Assembly (NCBI GenBank): GCA_013398615.1
Contig: VZSR01000170.1
Location: forward strand, 3,755,523-3,819,522
From: Brachypodius melanocephalos
Lineage: Eukaryota; Chordata; Aves; Passeriformes; Pycnonotidae
Length of the DNA stretch: 64,000 nt
Direction of reading: 5' to 3'
Shown here piece by piece: positions 1-12,244 of this stretch. The notes beneath the pieces are model-generated. The model was not told the origin of the DNA and ran no database searches. It worked only from the letters and a program-made list of their open reading frames with translations. The translations under genes and the position numbers were made by a program. The first letter of the stretch is position 1. Each line of letters starts with the position of its first letter.

Positions 1-2154
1 GAAGAAATATCTTCAGCCTCCCTGGTCCCTCCCAATCCTAGGATTTAGGACCCAAGGAGAAGACATTTTTATAGACAAAATACACAAAATACTATACTGA
101 TGGGGACCTTCTTCCTCAGAAGCCTGTGTATACGTGGCCTCCACAAGCCATAAATGCAGGAAAATTATGTTACTCCTCATGGTGGAGTAGGATAATGAAA
201 GTGTTGAAACTAGAAAAACATGATAGAGGTGTATAAGTGTCCTCGGAGTCTGAAGACATCATAAACAACTCATGTTTTTCTCTCTTTTTTACTACCAGAA
301 CCCCCATAATGCCTGCATAGTGGTTTATCATCAGTTTTTCCTCAGTTGGCTTTTTATGTGTAATGGGTAAAAAACTCTCTCATAGCTCCTGCTGTAATAT
401 TCAGTTATGTAGTACCAGTAACCAAGAAAGTCTCATTTTATCTCTTCTTCAGGGAGACTGGTGTTTTTTAATCCTTGTTACTCTTTTGGCACAAATTAAT
501 GAGAAGTTAATATTCCTTTCAACAAACAAAAATCTTAAAGTAAACCAAATAGCTACTAAAACAAATATGGAAGGATTTCCCCCTGACAGGATGATGAATA
601 TTCCAAAGAACCCAGTTCTACATAAGTACAGGAATTTTACAGCCATTCAACAATGTAAGCATAAAAACCACTGCAAAACTGAAGGCCAAAGAAACTTTGT
701 AGACATCTGCTTATCACTTCCAAATATTTTTGCCTCTTTTATGCTGTTGTCATCTTTTTCCGATTATTATTTTCTTGTTTAGTCTGTATTTGGCTACTGC
801 CACTAAAGCATCTCCTGTTTGTTTTCCAGAACATATTTTCAGTCTGGAGTAACATATGCAACCTATATTTAGGTCTTCTGATAATGATTCTTGCTTTGGT
901 TTCAGGGTTTTATTTTCTTACTTCCTCAATGGCTTCTTTATAGCATTATACTTCAAAACATGCCAGAATCTCACTTTTACAAATATATCATCCTCAGGCT
1001 AAACAATTGCAATTATCTGGGTGCATGATATAATATTCCTCACCTCCAACTCTAGGAGAATTAAAAAGCATGTGCTTTTATTTTCATGGAGTTTGGGGTT
1101 GCTTTCTCAGAGGATTATGTGAAACATTCCTCCATGCCTAATCTGAATGTGATATCCTGGAATTTTATTGTTCACAAGCACATGAATGGTCTGCCCCTAG
1201 TGAAACTCCATCGGAACTTGAGTTTATTCTGAATTCACATCACCTCTATCCAAACTTTTTTTATTTTCCCAGATATAGAATTTTAAACCAAGTGAAATTC
1301 AGCTCACATTCAACCTACCATCTGTGCAGTCACCTGAAATGTTTGAGAAGCTCAGAATGCTGGAACAAGCACTTATACCTGTAGGCTTTAAGGTAACTTG
1401 AATAACACACAAAAATAAGTCCCATGGCTCTGGAACACTTCACATTCTGGAATTCTGAACCACCACAGCTGAAGCATCACTTCAATTTACATGTTTCTAT
1501 TTGTTTGCAAACAGATCACACTGCTTTTTTGTTAAACCCACCCAGGAGGGCCCTGAATTCCTGGTTGTGAGAATCAGCTGATGTCAGTGGAATTGGATAA
1601 TTTCCACTGTTTAGCAATCTGGCCCTCTGGCATTCTCTATCAAATGGAGCCAGGGTAAGAGCTGAGTAGCTGAGCATGGACTAACAGAGGGTGAACATGT
1701 GTAAAGCACTTGTCCATTTTGTAATGGGGAAAGTAAGAAATAGATCTTTCAGATAAGACTCAAGCTCTTCACCCGCCTTGCACGAGAGAGCATTCATCTG
1801 AAATTTAAATGCTGAAAACAACTGGACTATAACTTGCCTTAACACACAGAACTGTTTCAGGCTGGATGGACACAGACCTCCCCAGCACTTATACCATGAC
1901 AAATCCCCTGGAGGGACACCGGCATGTCCCTCATCACTCAGGGATATGCTGGATTTCTCCTGCTGAAGTGGCTCTGCTTGCAGAAATGGATTCAATATTA
2001 AATCAGTGAGGAACCCTAGCTCAGAGAGATAACATCTCTCTTTCTCAGCAGAAACCAAAATCCCCTCAAGCCCTCAGAAAGCTTGGTGTGACACTGGTGA
2101 CTTCTCCAAGTGAGTCCAGAGGAGGCCCAGGATGGTGATCACAGACCTGGAATT
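1..2154. other. Intergenic, nothing recognised
   Basis: AT-rich sequence with no protein match, RNA gene or repeat that I recognise. A 139-codon frame at 363-782 looks like a chance frame. Confidence 0.6.
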
Positions 2155-2497
2155 ATCTCTCCTGTGAAGAGAGGCGGGGAGAGCTGAGGGTGTTCTCCCT
2201 AGAGAGAAAAGCACTCCAGAGAGACCTTAAATTACCTTCCAGTACCTAAAGTGACCTACAAAAGATCTGGAGAGGGATATTTTACAAGGGCAGGTAGTTA
2301 TAGGAAAAAAGGGGGTGGCTTCAAACTGAGAGAGGACAGGTTTAGATTAGATAGTAGGAAGAAATTCTTTATGGTGAGGATGATTAGGCACTGGAACAGT
2401 TTGCCCACAGAAGTCACGGATGCCCCATCCCCAAAGGTGTCCAAGGCTAGGTTGGACAGAGCTCTGAACAATGCAGTCTGTTGAAAGTTATCCCTGC
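2155..2497 (+). mobile_element. CR1 LINE, 3' fragment
   Basis: Plus-strand sequence matches the CR1 tail: CTCTCCTGTGAAGAG near the start, then TTTAGATTAGATAGTAGGAAG, a stretch on GTGAGGATGATTAGGCACTGG, and GCCCCATCCCCAAAGGTGTCC. The relic frame still reads RFRLDSRKKFFMVRMIRHWN, the end of the CR1 reverse-transcriptase protein. It is 5'-truncated, as is usual. Confidence 0.88.
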
Positions 2498-4729
2498 CAG
2501 TCTATGCTGCTTTGATTCATAGGATTTTTCTGCTTGTTTGCTTTTTCAGAGCAGGGAGGAGTTGGCCAGCTTTCACAGCTGCACATCCTGAACACACAGA
2601 GACCTTTCTCTCATTTCTTGGTAAGGCATCTAAACATTTCTCTTGCTTTCTGCTGGGCAGGCTAAACAGCTTCCTACTCAGCATGGTGGTTTTCATCAGC
2701 CTGTCTAAGTCTTAGCCCTTTAAGAAATATTTCCAAATCCAGGTGGTGCTGTTCAATGCAGCACAGGTATCAGAAGGGCTCTGGCTGTGTTAGCACACTG
2801 ATAACTGGGCTGGGCTCTGTGTGCCCAGGGAGGATGTTGATCCAACATAGCCATGCCCCATCCAGGGCTCCACCCAGCCAGCAGTGCAATGCAAACTGCC
2901 TCTCCCTCTGCATCATCTCCCTGCATTGCAGTGCTAAGTCCACTGGAGAATCTAATCTTAGATTTTTCTCTGGCTAGAAGAAGTTTATTTGCCTCCTGAT
3001 GAGGTCATGAGTTAACTGGAATCTTTTTTCTTTTGGGGGGATCTGAGTCCAGACATAAAAATCATTCTTGTGCTCCTATCACTCCCTAAAATTCATTCTA
3101 TATATCTTCTGGAGCTGTTTGTCTCTGCTTCAACCATCACACCAAAATAACATGGTCACTTCCCAAGTGCCAGCCACTGCCATCTTCTCAGTAGGAAAAA
3201 AGGGATCTTTGATCTGAGCTAGTTATTCATCTTGCCCCACACCTACTACTACTGTTAAAAAACACAACACATCGAGGTAGATTGTGCTGTATTTCATGAA
3301 CACTCACTGCTGGTGCTAAGGGACATACCCATCTGTTATTTTCTCTCAGCTTCGCTTACTGATGAAACAGGAAAGACAGATTGCTGATGGGCTCTTTGAA
3401 GCAAAAGGCTTCATTCTTTTACAATTAAAGTCTATAAATTATTTTTTTTTCAGTAGACAGCATGCAGCCTAGCTCAAATCAAAATTACTTCTACTAAATT
3501 AAAACTAAGTACTTTGTACTTTTTTTTTTTGTATCACGTAACTTTGAGTGATGGAACCTTACAGCATCATGACTTTCTCTAAATTGTGTTGGACTTTCTC
3601 CCAGCACAATCTGCCTTTCTGTTATCTGGATTTCAAACATATGCTCTAGCCTGTTTTTCAGCTCTGTCCTCGTAGAAAAGTCTGTGAGGGGGTCAGTGCA
3701 TTTTGGCTGAGGGACCCAAGAAGGGAATCAAGGGCAGAGGGCAGAAAGACATGTAGGATGGAGGCTTTGACACATACTGTCCTTTCAGGGGTTCTCTCTC
3801 TTAATTTTTATGGCCATCACAGATCCCAAGATCTTCCCAGTACAGAAGACAGGCAACCCATAACACACCAGGAGAGAGTCACAACCCACTGGTAGGAGAC
3901 ATGATGTTTGTTATAAATTTTCACCAGGCTCAACAAAGACACCAGACACATGTCAGGAGCTCTTCTGTTTCCTTGTACATCACACTTCAGTAAGTTTTCA
4001 AACTCCCACCACAAACTCCTCAAAGGTGCTGACTCACAAGCCACCAGCACACCTCCAGCATCTTAATGGGGATGGTGTTCACCTCCAGGAATATGGAATA
4101 GGGGATAGCTTTCAGGGTTCAGATGCACTATCCAATGAAGTGCAACAGTTAACAGCATCTTCTGTGTGCTTCTCACGATATCTGAAAACAAGTCATTGCT
4201 CTGGCAAGGTCATTTCTACTGCTCGAACCAATTAAACCTCTTAAGGAGAAAAAAATAGCCTGCTAAGCACAGAAAATTCAGCTCTAGGTTCAAAGTACCT
4301 AGAATTCAGAGTAAATAACCTTGTAACTGGGGCAAATTTGCTAACACAAACCTCTCTGCACAACCAGTGTCGTTTTGCTCAATGTGATCAACATACAGAA
4401 TGCCTATAATGTAGCCCCTTATGGGTATGCACCCTCCATAGGAGATAGCCAAATTACAAACAGCAAACTTCTGCTGTTCTTCCCCACATTTTGCCCTACA
4501 CTTCACAGCGATCTACGACAGGAGCAAAATCCGAGGAGGTCTGTTCACTGGTGAGTTCTTACTGCTTTGGGAGGATGGAGGTCTTCATGGACTGAGTCAC
4601 TGTGCCATTGACATCATCCTAAAATATCCTAGGAAAACACTTCAGAGAAGAATAGCAATACTCCCTGATTGTATTATTGTTCTATTTACCCATAGTGAGG
4701 AGCCTTCAGAAAAGGCTGATGAGTTCTGT
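2498..4729. other. Intergenic, nothing recognised
   Basis: Unique-looking sequence between the CR1 at 2155 and the LTR at 4735. Only short T-runs (about 3442-3451 and 3521-3530) stand out. Confidence 0.6.
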
Positions 4730-4734
4730 CTTGC
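4730..4734. repeat. Target-site duplication, left copy (ERVL-type LTR)
   Basis: CTTGC directly abuts the LTR end at 4735 and is repeated exactly at 5321-5325 on the other side. Confidence 0.85.
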
Positions 4735-5320
4735 TGTCATGACTTAACTCCATCCAGCAACCAAGTACCACAAAGATACTCATTCACTCCTTCTTCCCCA
4801 CTGTGGGACTAGAATCAGAAAAAAAGAGAAAAAACACTCATGAATTAAGCTAACAAGCATTTAATAATAGATACTAAATTATTAAATAAATAAAATAGCA
4901 ATAACAAAAACAACTATAGTCATGAAGGGGGGTAAAAAAGAGAAAGAAATAAAATTCATAACAGACAAGTTGCACATGATAAAATTGCTCAGCACTCACT
5001 GACCAATATGCAACTCATTCCCAAACAGTGATTGCTCCCTTTTTTGGGTAACTCCCCCCAGTTTATACTGACCATGGCATTCTAAGATATGGAGTACTCC
5101 TTTGGACAGTTCAATTCAGCTGTCCCAGCCATCCTCCCTCCCAGATTCTGGTGCACCTTCTCACTGCAGAGCCTGGGACACTGAAAAGTGCTTTATTTAG
5201 GGTAAGAACTGCTGAGCAACAGCCAGAACACCAGTGTATTATCCATGTTCTTCTCATACTAAACCCAAGCCACAGCACTGTGCCAGCTGCTAAGATGAAC
5301 ATGAACTCTACCCCAGGACA
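4735..5320 (-). mobile_element. Solo LTR of an avian ERVL-type endogenous retrovirus, with target-site duplication
   Basis: Read on the minus strand, this 586-bp block starts TGTCCTGG and ends ATGACA, so it has the TG...CA ends of an LTR. It is flanked on both sides by the same five bases (CTTGC on the plus strand, 4730-4734 and 5321-5325); 5-bp duplications are usual for ERVL (class III). A TATA box (TATAAAC, reverse of 5061-5067) follows a U3-like half, then comes a T-rich tract and an ATTAAA-like signal near 4857-4865. The order matches a common avian LTR that I know from its opening (TGTCCTGGTTTCAGCTGGGA in younger copies). No internal gag, pol or env sequence adjoins it. The many differences from that remembered form suggest an old copy. 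Confidence 0.9.
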
Positions 5321-5325
5321 CTTGC
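5321..5325. repeat. Target-site duplication, right copy (ERVL-type LTR)
   Basis: CTTGC directly abuts the LTR end at 5320 and matches 4730-4734. Confidence 0.85.
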
Positions 5326-7206
5326 CAACACCAGGGGAGAGTTTTGAGATTCTGGAAGAAAAGCGTGGCTGAAGTGCACATCTCAGGAGCAGCCAGAGGT
5401 TTGGGCACTGGACCTTGGCCAGCAGAGGAGCTGAGCAAGCACAGCCCAGGCAGCTGGAGTCTGCCAAGGAGCCTTGCTGTTCTTCATGCAGGGATAGGCC
5501 TCACAGCTTCATCTGGTTGAGGCCTAAAATGTTAAATTTAAGTTGGAAAGCAGCTGAAGGCAAATGCCATGCCAAGTGCAGTCAGCCCCTTATGTGCCTC
5601 TGGCTGCAGGACTTGTACTGATGGGTCAGCTGGGCTTTTCTGGACTTTGGGGGCTCCATTGGTACGTACACAGTCAGGGTAACCTCACAGTGCAAAAATC
5701 TCAGCTGCATTCCTGCTTTGTGTGCAGCAATCACTGTTATCTCCTCTGCAAGTACACCTGTCATTGTTGCAGCTGAACATAATTACACGGCAATTTGTCT
5801 ATGCTCTGGAAAAAAAAAAGTGTGGTTTGCAATAGCGTGACCTCACTGTCACAGAGTGCCTTGGCCCCATTCTCCATGTGTTCTTCTCCACACAGCGTGC
5901 TTGTCACAGGTTTGGGGTTGTTTCCTCCTCTTGGGCAGAATAAACAAAAGAACACACAACAAAACCTTTCCTGCTCCAGGCAATGGGTAGCCTCTTCTGG
6001 AGGTTGTGCTCATGGTACACAGCTCCTCTCCTTGGGGGCAGAAAGGGCCACCTCTCTCTACCAGTGCTGCAGCATTTCCAAGCCACTAGAACAGAAAAAA
6101 GGGATTTGGTAGCATCAGGTCACGAAACTTTGTGTCATATAAAAAGGGCAACCTTCTCTGCCCTTTCCCCTGTGTAAGAAAGTTAATGAAGGGAAACAAG
6201 GAAAGTCGTGCACAACAGAAGTAAAAAAATGTTGGTAAAAAGTGGGCAGGAACAATTATGCTTGTGCATTGTTTAAAATAGGTTAACAAGTGGGGTTTTT
6301 TTCCCTCTGGTCATCTAGTACAACCTGTCATGAAATACACCTCAATGCATGTCTATGTACACATATGTAGGTAACCTGGTAAAATTAGTTATGTTTTTTT
6401 AGCCAGTTTTTATGCCAAAAGCCCTCTGTTTTATGGCTATTCTGAACTTTTAAATTCTTCCTTTCAAACGAGGTCTATGGATTATTTATCCTTTCCCTTC
6501 AAGTGTGAACACATTCTGTCATCCATTATTGTGTGAATATCCTCAGGGAGTACATCGTGCATTTAGACCCCCTTCTGTCACCTTCCTTCCAGGCCTGGAG
6601 ATAATGTACTATCCAAACATCACCTCATACATAACTTATTCATTTAATTCCCTGCAGTGCACTCACTTCTTGCCCTTCTCTGCACTTCCTAAAGCATTTA
6701 AATCCCATCTTCAAACTATTGTTATGAGACTAGCCCACGAAACAGCACGCAGGAATTAGACCAGGTTTTGGAGATGCTGTAGAGACGACTTTTCTCTGAC
6801 CCATAACAATGTTTTTCATGCTCTTCTGGCAGCTCAGTCCTTTGAGAAAAGGAGGCTCAAAAACAAGCCATTCCTAAAAGAGGGCTGCAGCTTGTTGCTC
6901 TCTCTGGTGCGTTTCAGCTGTTTTCAGGGCCTTACTGAGCATCCTGGGTCGTATGATTTCCTGCTGCTCAAGTGTGTCAACAGCACATCAGCTCTGTTCT
7001 GGTGCTGTTGCACTCAGCAGACTAACAGTGCAGGCAATGCATTTCAAAACAGAAATGCTGGGAGCTGCAGGGAGTGTTCTTAGTTTTTGAAGCACTGTCA
7101 CAATGCTCAAACCTTGCACATCTACCAGAAACAATGAAACATCCGCTTAGGAAAGAAAGGTTATAATTGATAACAGCGAGAGTTTCAATTGTAAAACAAA
7201 CAAAAA

Positions 7207-7259
<53 letters not shown>

Positions 7260-9097
7260 GGGAGTAAAATGTCAACAAAGTATAAATTCCTCCTCAAGCA
7301 ATCCTCTGGAGAAATCAGCTATTTCCTTACAACAGATACCACTTAGGAGGGAAGCATTCTCGACTCTCCAAATTCTGTGTTCAGTAAAAGCATGAGTATG
7401 TGATTACATCGTGCTTCTTACACTTGCCAGTGCCTAACTATAGTTAGTCTGCTTCCAAAGCCTGTCAAGTTTACCTGTTTTCTCTGTTGTTAAATAGGCT
7501 ATTTTGTGCAGTTTCTTCTCTCTGTGCAATAATGAGTAGGCTGGTGTGTGTCACTCCAGCACTGTCATTAACAGCAGGCTGGAATGAGGCCATGCTTTGC
7601 TGGAGCAAAGCCAGACCACAGAAGTGTCTTAATAAATGCCAACACTTTTCTGAGAGAATGCCCCAAACAAAGCAAGCCAGGAAAATTCCAGAAAAAAAAA
7701 ATGTTTTCATTGAAACATATGGGATTTTCCAAACATCAAATATTGGTTTTAATTAATTTTTTTTCAAATGTTCTGATTTTAGTGAGAGGGGACTGGAGAA
7801 GGATGACTGGTTTTTAGCCAGATGAAGCAAACCTCAGGAACCTAGGGTCTGTCCTGAAAATGTCATTGCTATTGAAAGCCCAGCAATTATTCTATGATTC
7901 ACAGCCCAGGAGCAGATCCCACTTGCTGGCTGCCACGTGTAAGAAGTTACACAAGGTTCTCAAAAAGTTTTCTTTCTCCTAATTTTCCCTAGGGTTTTTT
8001 TTTTTTTGTCACATATTTAACACACATACTTCCCCCCATGACCATCCCTAGCACTTCTGAATTCCTCAAGACTGCCAAAAGAAATCCCAGCTTTCCACTC
8101 ACTCTGCCCTCCAATATTGACTTCTCCAGAGAGCTCACAGTAAGTGTGAAATGCAGATCTGCACAATGATCTACCCAGGGTGACCATGTGGTTTAAAATG
8201 AAATTTCTTTGGTGTCCCTACAAGCAGAAGGAAGCCCCAGCAGTAACTGAGCAATGTTGCCTGCTCTTACGTATTTCTCACATTTGTTTCTCTTTTGGAG
8301 GAATACACTGTATTTTAAATATTTCACTGGAGTCATCAGCAACACTGTACAGCCTCATATGAAATGAATTAGGCTCCTTAGAGAGTTAGTTTGGATTTAA
8401 TGCTCTAGCTTAGTTTAATGGTCTAGCTAGTGTGGTTCTCTGAATAATCTGTGTCATCAAAACTCGCTCTGTGTGAAAAGATATGAAGATCCAAACCAGA
8501 TGAATCAGTGCTACATCTGCAAAATTAGTGTAGTGCTGAATCCTGGTCCTCAAATGGAGGAGCAACTGCAGAGATTACTCATGAGGCAATTCCTCTGTAT
8601 TAATTTAGATGACATACTCTGCCCTGCAAACATAACTCAGGCATTCTTCCGTCCATGTCACAAGTGCAACCTGCTGAGTCAGCTTTCAGCTGGCTCTTGA
8701 TTTCAGTGCTATAAATTTCAGCAGCTGGTGATAAAATACATACTTGTTCCTGCTGAGGAGTGCCAGAAGTTAAAGCTTCACATTTCTCTAAACCTGGAGC
8801 TGGGTTTGGTTATTACAATGGTGCCTAGAGGTAAAAGTAATTAATTGTTCCTGAGCAAAACTTTTCCATAAAAATTATTTACCTTTTATATAAATAAATT
8901 TGCATGCATCTGTGTTTATAAAAAAATGCAAAAGGTTTTAGGCAAGCCAAAAAATCAAGAGATGTGAAAATCTGCCTTGTAATTGGAGTGAATGGGCTGT
9001 ACTGACAGGACTATTTACAAGGAAAACTATGGTCTCTTTCTGTTTTAAAGTCCAGACTTGCCTTAAATCTTCCTGCAGCAGCACCACCTCTTTAATA
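5326..9097. other. Intergenic, only simple repeats
   Basis: Apart from the A48 tract at 7208-7255 and short A or T runs, I see no gene or element. A phrase near 6310-6330 (GTCATCTAGTACAACCTGTC) weakly recalls a CR1 tail. Confidence 0.55.
7208..7255 (+). repeat. Poly(A) tract of 48
   Basis: Forty-eight uninterrupted A preceded by ACAAACAAAAAC. No recognisable retrocopy precedes it on the plus strand, so it may simply be an expanded A-tract. Confidence 0.98.
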
Positions 9098-9384
9098 CAA
9101 TCACAGAATCACTTTGATTGAAAAAGATCTCTAAAACTATGAGTCTAACTGCTAACCTGGTAGTGCCTTTGCAAAACCTTGTCCTTAAGTACCACATCTA
9201 CACATCTTTTAAATATCCCTGGAGATGGTGGCCTAACCACTTTTCTGGGAAGCCTACTCCAAGGCTTGGCAGCCCTTTCCATGAAGAATTCTTTCCTAAT
9301 ATCCAATCCAAACCTGCTCTGGTGCAACTTGAAGGCATTCCATCTTGTCCTATTTGTTGTTACTTGGGAGAAGGTCACTTACGT
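9098..9384 (-). mobile_element. CR1 LINE, 3' fragment
   Basis: The block reads as CR1 in reverse: AATCACAGAATCAC at the 3' tail, then CCCTGGAGATGGTGGCCTAA, TTCTTTCCTAATATCCAATCC and CTTGTCCTATTTGTTG. The minus-strand frame retains RFGLDIRKEFFMERA, matching the plus-strand copy at 2155-2497. Confidence 0.88.
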
Positions 9385-9639
9385 CAAATTCTAAAAGTAA
9401 AATTTTATTTTACTATTATCCTCAGTCTAAAAGGAGCTTTGCTCGCTGTTTCTGCCATTTTTCTGCTTTTATTTGCTGGCCCCACGGGTGCCGTGGTGCC
9501 AAGCTGGGAGAGAGATTTGCTTTCTCTTTGAGAAACCACAAACATTACCTGAAGGTTTACAGACCTTTAGTGGTTATAATGTCCAACATCCTCAGTTCCC
9601 TCTATCCTACTCACACACTCTGGCCTGTAAGCCAGACTC

Positions 9640-9700
9640 CAGGATGGACCACAGGATCCATTGAGGTCCCTTCCAACCCAATTTTTCCCATGTGATCCTT
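9640..9700 (+). mobile_element. CR1 LINE, short 3' tail
   Basis: GAGGTCCCTTCCAACCCAAT followed by a degraded TTTTCCCATGTGATCC matches the extreme 3' end of CR1 (AAGGTCCCTTCCAACCCAAA in younger copies). Only the last ~60 bp are recognisable. Confidence 0.6.
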
Positions 9701-12204
9701 GTATGCAATAGAAGTCCTACAAAGAAATGAAGCCACATACAGAACAAGTAGTGGTATAAAGAAAGAGAGAAAAAGGGCAAAGAAAGGGAAGAAACCAGGG
9801 CAGTTTTAATCCTGAGATTAATTCCTCTGCCATTTGAGATGGTTAAGTACTCCACAAACATCACCAGCAAAATGTCCAGTTCCTAAGGCTCATTTATAAA
9901 ATGCACTACCATTGAGAGAAATCTTCCAGAGTGACATTCTTCCTCTCCTCACAAATACGCTCAGATTTTTGATGACATTTCACAGAGGGACAGCCAGCCC
10001 TGGAAGAGCTGATTAAGTGCTCTCCCTGTTCAATGGGGGCAGGAGAAAAGCTGGAATGCAGGCATCTAGCCTGGCAATACCAATTATGATTGCAAGATGA
10101 CTAATGAGATGAGTAACAGAGGATGCCATGGTTTAAAATTTCACCTTCCCCCGAAATGAAAGGCTGAGGGAGTTAGTTGCATTTATGCCCTAACTCATCC
10201 TATATGGAGACCAGGTGGCTTTTAGAATTTGTTCCATCGATTTTCTTTTCTTTTTTTTTTCAAGTCCCATTTATTGACATTCTAGCGAGAGAATTCTTCT
10301 TTCGTAGCAGCCACATAACTTATCTTTGCAGAGTTAAACATTTCTTGCTTCCCTCTCCTTTTTCCTGATCTTGTTTTTTTTTTTCCTAATAACTAAAAAG
10401 TCAATTTTGTAAAGTTTAACTGCAACAGCAGTGCACGACAGAAACTTTCTTCTGCTTAGCCTGGTTTGTCACTTATGCCAAACAAAACTTTGGCCCTCAA
10501 CTATAGAGGTTGCATGCAGGAAATAAATGGTGGAAATAAATGCGCTGCACGTTAAAAATTTCACCCTCTGTTAGACCCTTTGTTCTGTCCAATATTCTGT
10601 GTCTAAGTCCCACCTGAAAAAGCACTTAAGCACATACCTGTTTATAGGGGTTAGAAGCAGTTTGCTAACTAGGAATGCACTGCTCAGCTGGGGACTGCAT
10701 TTGCAAATCACACATTTATCAGTAAATTGAGTAAGTGTTTTAAGAAGAGCTGTCTGAACAGCACGCATGTGGTGCAGAAATTGCCATAGCGCCAGAAAGG
10801 AAAGATACAGCAGGGTGATGATAATCACTGTTATTAATATTTTTATCAATGGAAATTATGAGTAAGTAGTAATAATGTATCCCAGTGTTTTGATTTTAAA
10901 GGGTTTTTTTTTTTCTGAGATTAAGTGTTTCACAAAAGTTTGCCTTATATTTTAATATATATAAGGCAATATTTCCAGAAGGAAGGCAGAGTTAATGCAT
11001 GTTTTACAGAGCTCTGAACATCAGGATACCTAAACTCTTCAGGCTCATGCAAGCACAAATTTGCAGAGTGTTCCAAGGTGGCACTGCTAGTTAACTATGC
11101 CAGAAAGCCTCCTGCTCCCTGTTGAATCCATGAGCAATCCTTGCAGCAGTCCTGACCATGCTCCGTCCCACTAGAAGCCTTTCCAAGTGGAATTAGAGTA
11201 TTGGAAAAGCAAGATATTTTACACTCGGAATTTTCATCCTTCTACAGTTATCGTGGTGAATAAACAACATCCAAAGAATTTAGCATCTGTGCCAGGCTCC
11301 CTTGAAAAGGGTCTCCCACAGCCTGTAACTCAATTCTATCATATCTCTTCCCACAGAAATGCTGAGATTGACCATAGGGAGTCACCAAGAAATTTTTGAG
11401 GTTTTGGATATTGGACCAGGTATTCCATTTCCACCAGTCTTCTTTTGCTGCAGTGGAAACCATGACAAATGTGATCAGTTTTTAATTCACAGTGAAATAG
11501 TGAATGGAGGGAACCAGTTGCCTTTACTAGGTGACTCAGAGTCTTCAGATCTCTGGACAAGAGGTCTGCCTCTCAGTTTGGAAGGGGTTTTAATGTTTTC
11601 AATTTATTATTCAGAATTATTTTCTGTTGAATGACAGATATTCTCTTTAATGACTTGAATTTATAAGTATTCTGTTAGTAACTTCATCTGACTGTGGAGT
11701 GCAAATTACAATGGTAAAGACAGAGAAGAGGCTTATAGCAAAATGCTTTCTGAAAAATTGAGTTCAGTATATCATACTATAAAGGAATAAATAAATAAAA
11801 GGAACTAGTCCACGACATCTTTACAGAGGAAAAATACCACAGCAGAAGTACTTCCCATGGCCTTCCTCACTCTTCTTTCTGTGGTTCTTTAATGACTTCA
11901 TGCACTTCAGAGAGGAAGTGCAGTGATGCCTACTTTCCATGTCAGTACCACAAAAAAAAGTGTTTCAAATTCATCATGACTGTAATGTCTTGATTGTACA
12001 ACTTTTTTCTCTTGGTACTGGCAGCCACAGGAGGCAGAGTCCTGATCCATGCATTGCCAATGGGAAATGGGAAGTGTATGAGAGTCCTCTCATATGAGAG
12101 GAAGATGTAAACCCTCATGTGGGATGGGATCTTGTCTCTATTCCACACCCCCAGGAGCTATTTCTGTTTTCCCTTGTGGAAGGCAGGCCAAAGACCACTG
12201 GCAG
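9701..12204. other. Intergenic, nothing recognised
   Basis: AT-rich unique-looking sequence with a few purine runs (about 9757-9795). No coding homology. Confidence 0.55.
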
Positions 12205-12244
12205 ATACACTGGAGAAAGGCCTTGACCACTTTCAGGGATGGGG
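12205..12244 (-). mobile_element. CR1 LINE fragment, left part split by an LTR
   Basis: GGCCTTGACCACTTTCAGGG and the next bases ATGGGG match the reversed CR1 tail (GGCCTTGAACACTTCCAGGG in younger copies). The match stops at the LTR and resumes on its other side at 13169. The further 3' portion at lower coordinates is too diverged to trace. Confidence 0.5.
12239..12244. repeat. Target-site duplication, left copy (ERVK-type LTR)
   Basis: ATGGGG precedes the TG start of the LTR and recurs directly after its CA end at 13169-13174. In the CR1 consensus this motif occurs once. Confidence 0.75.

Noticed and set aside
363..782. 139-codon frame near the window start
   Set aside because: No homology recognised and AT-rich low-information composition.
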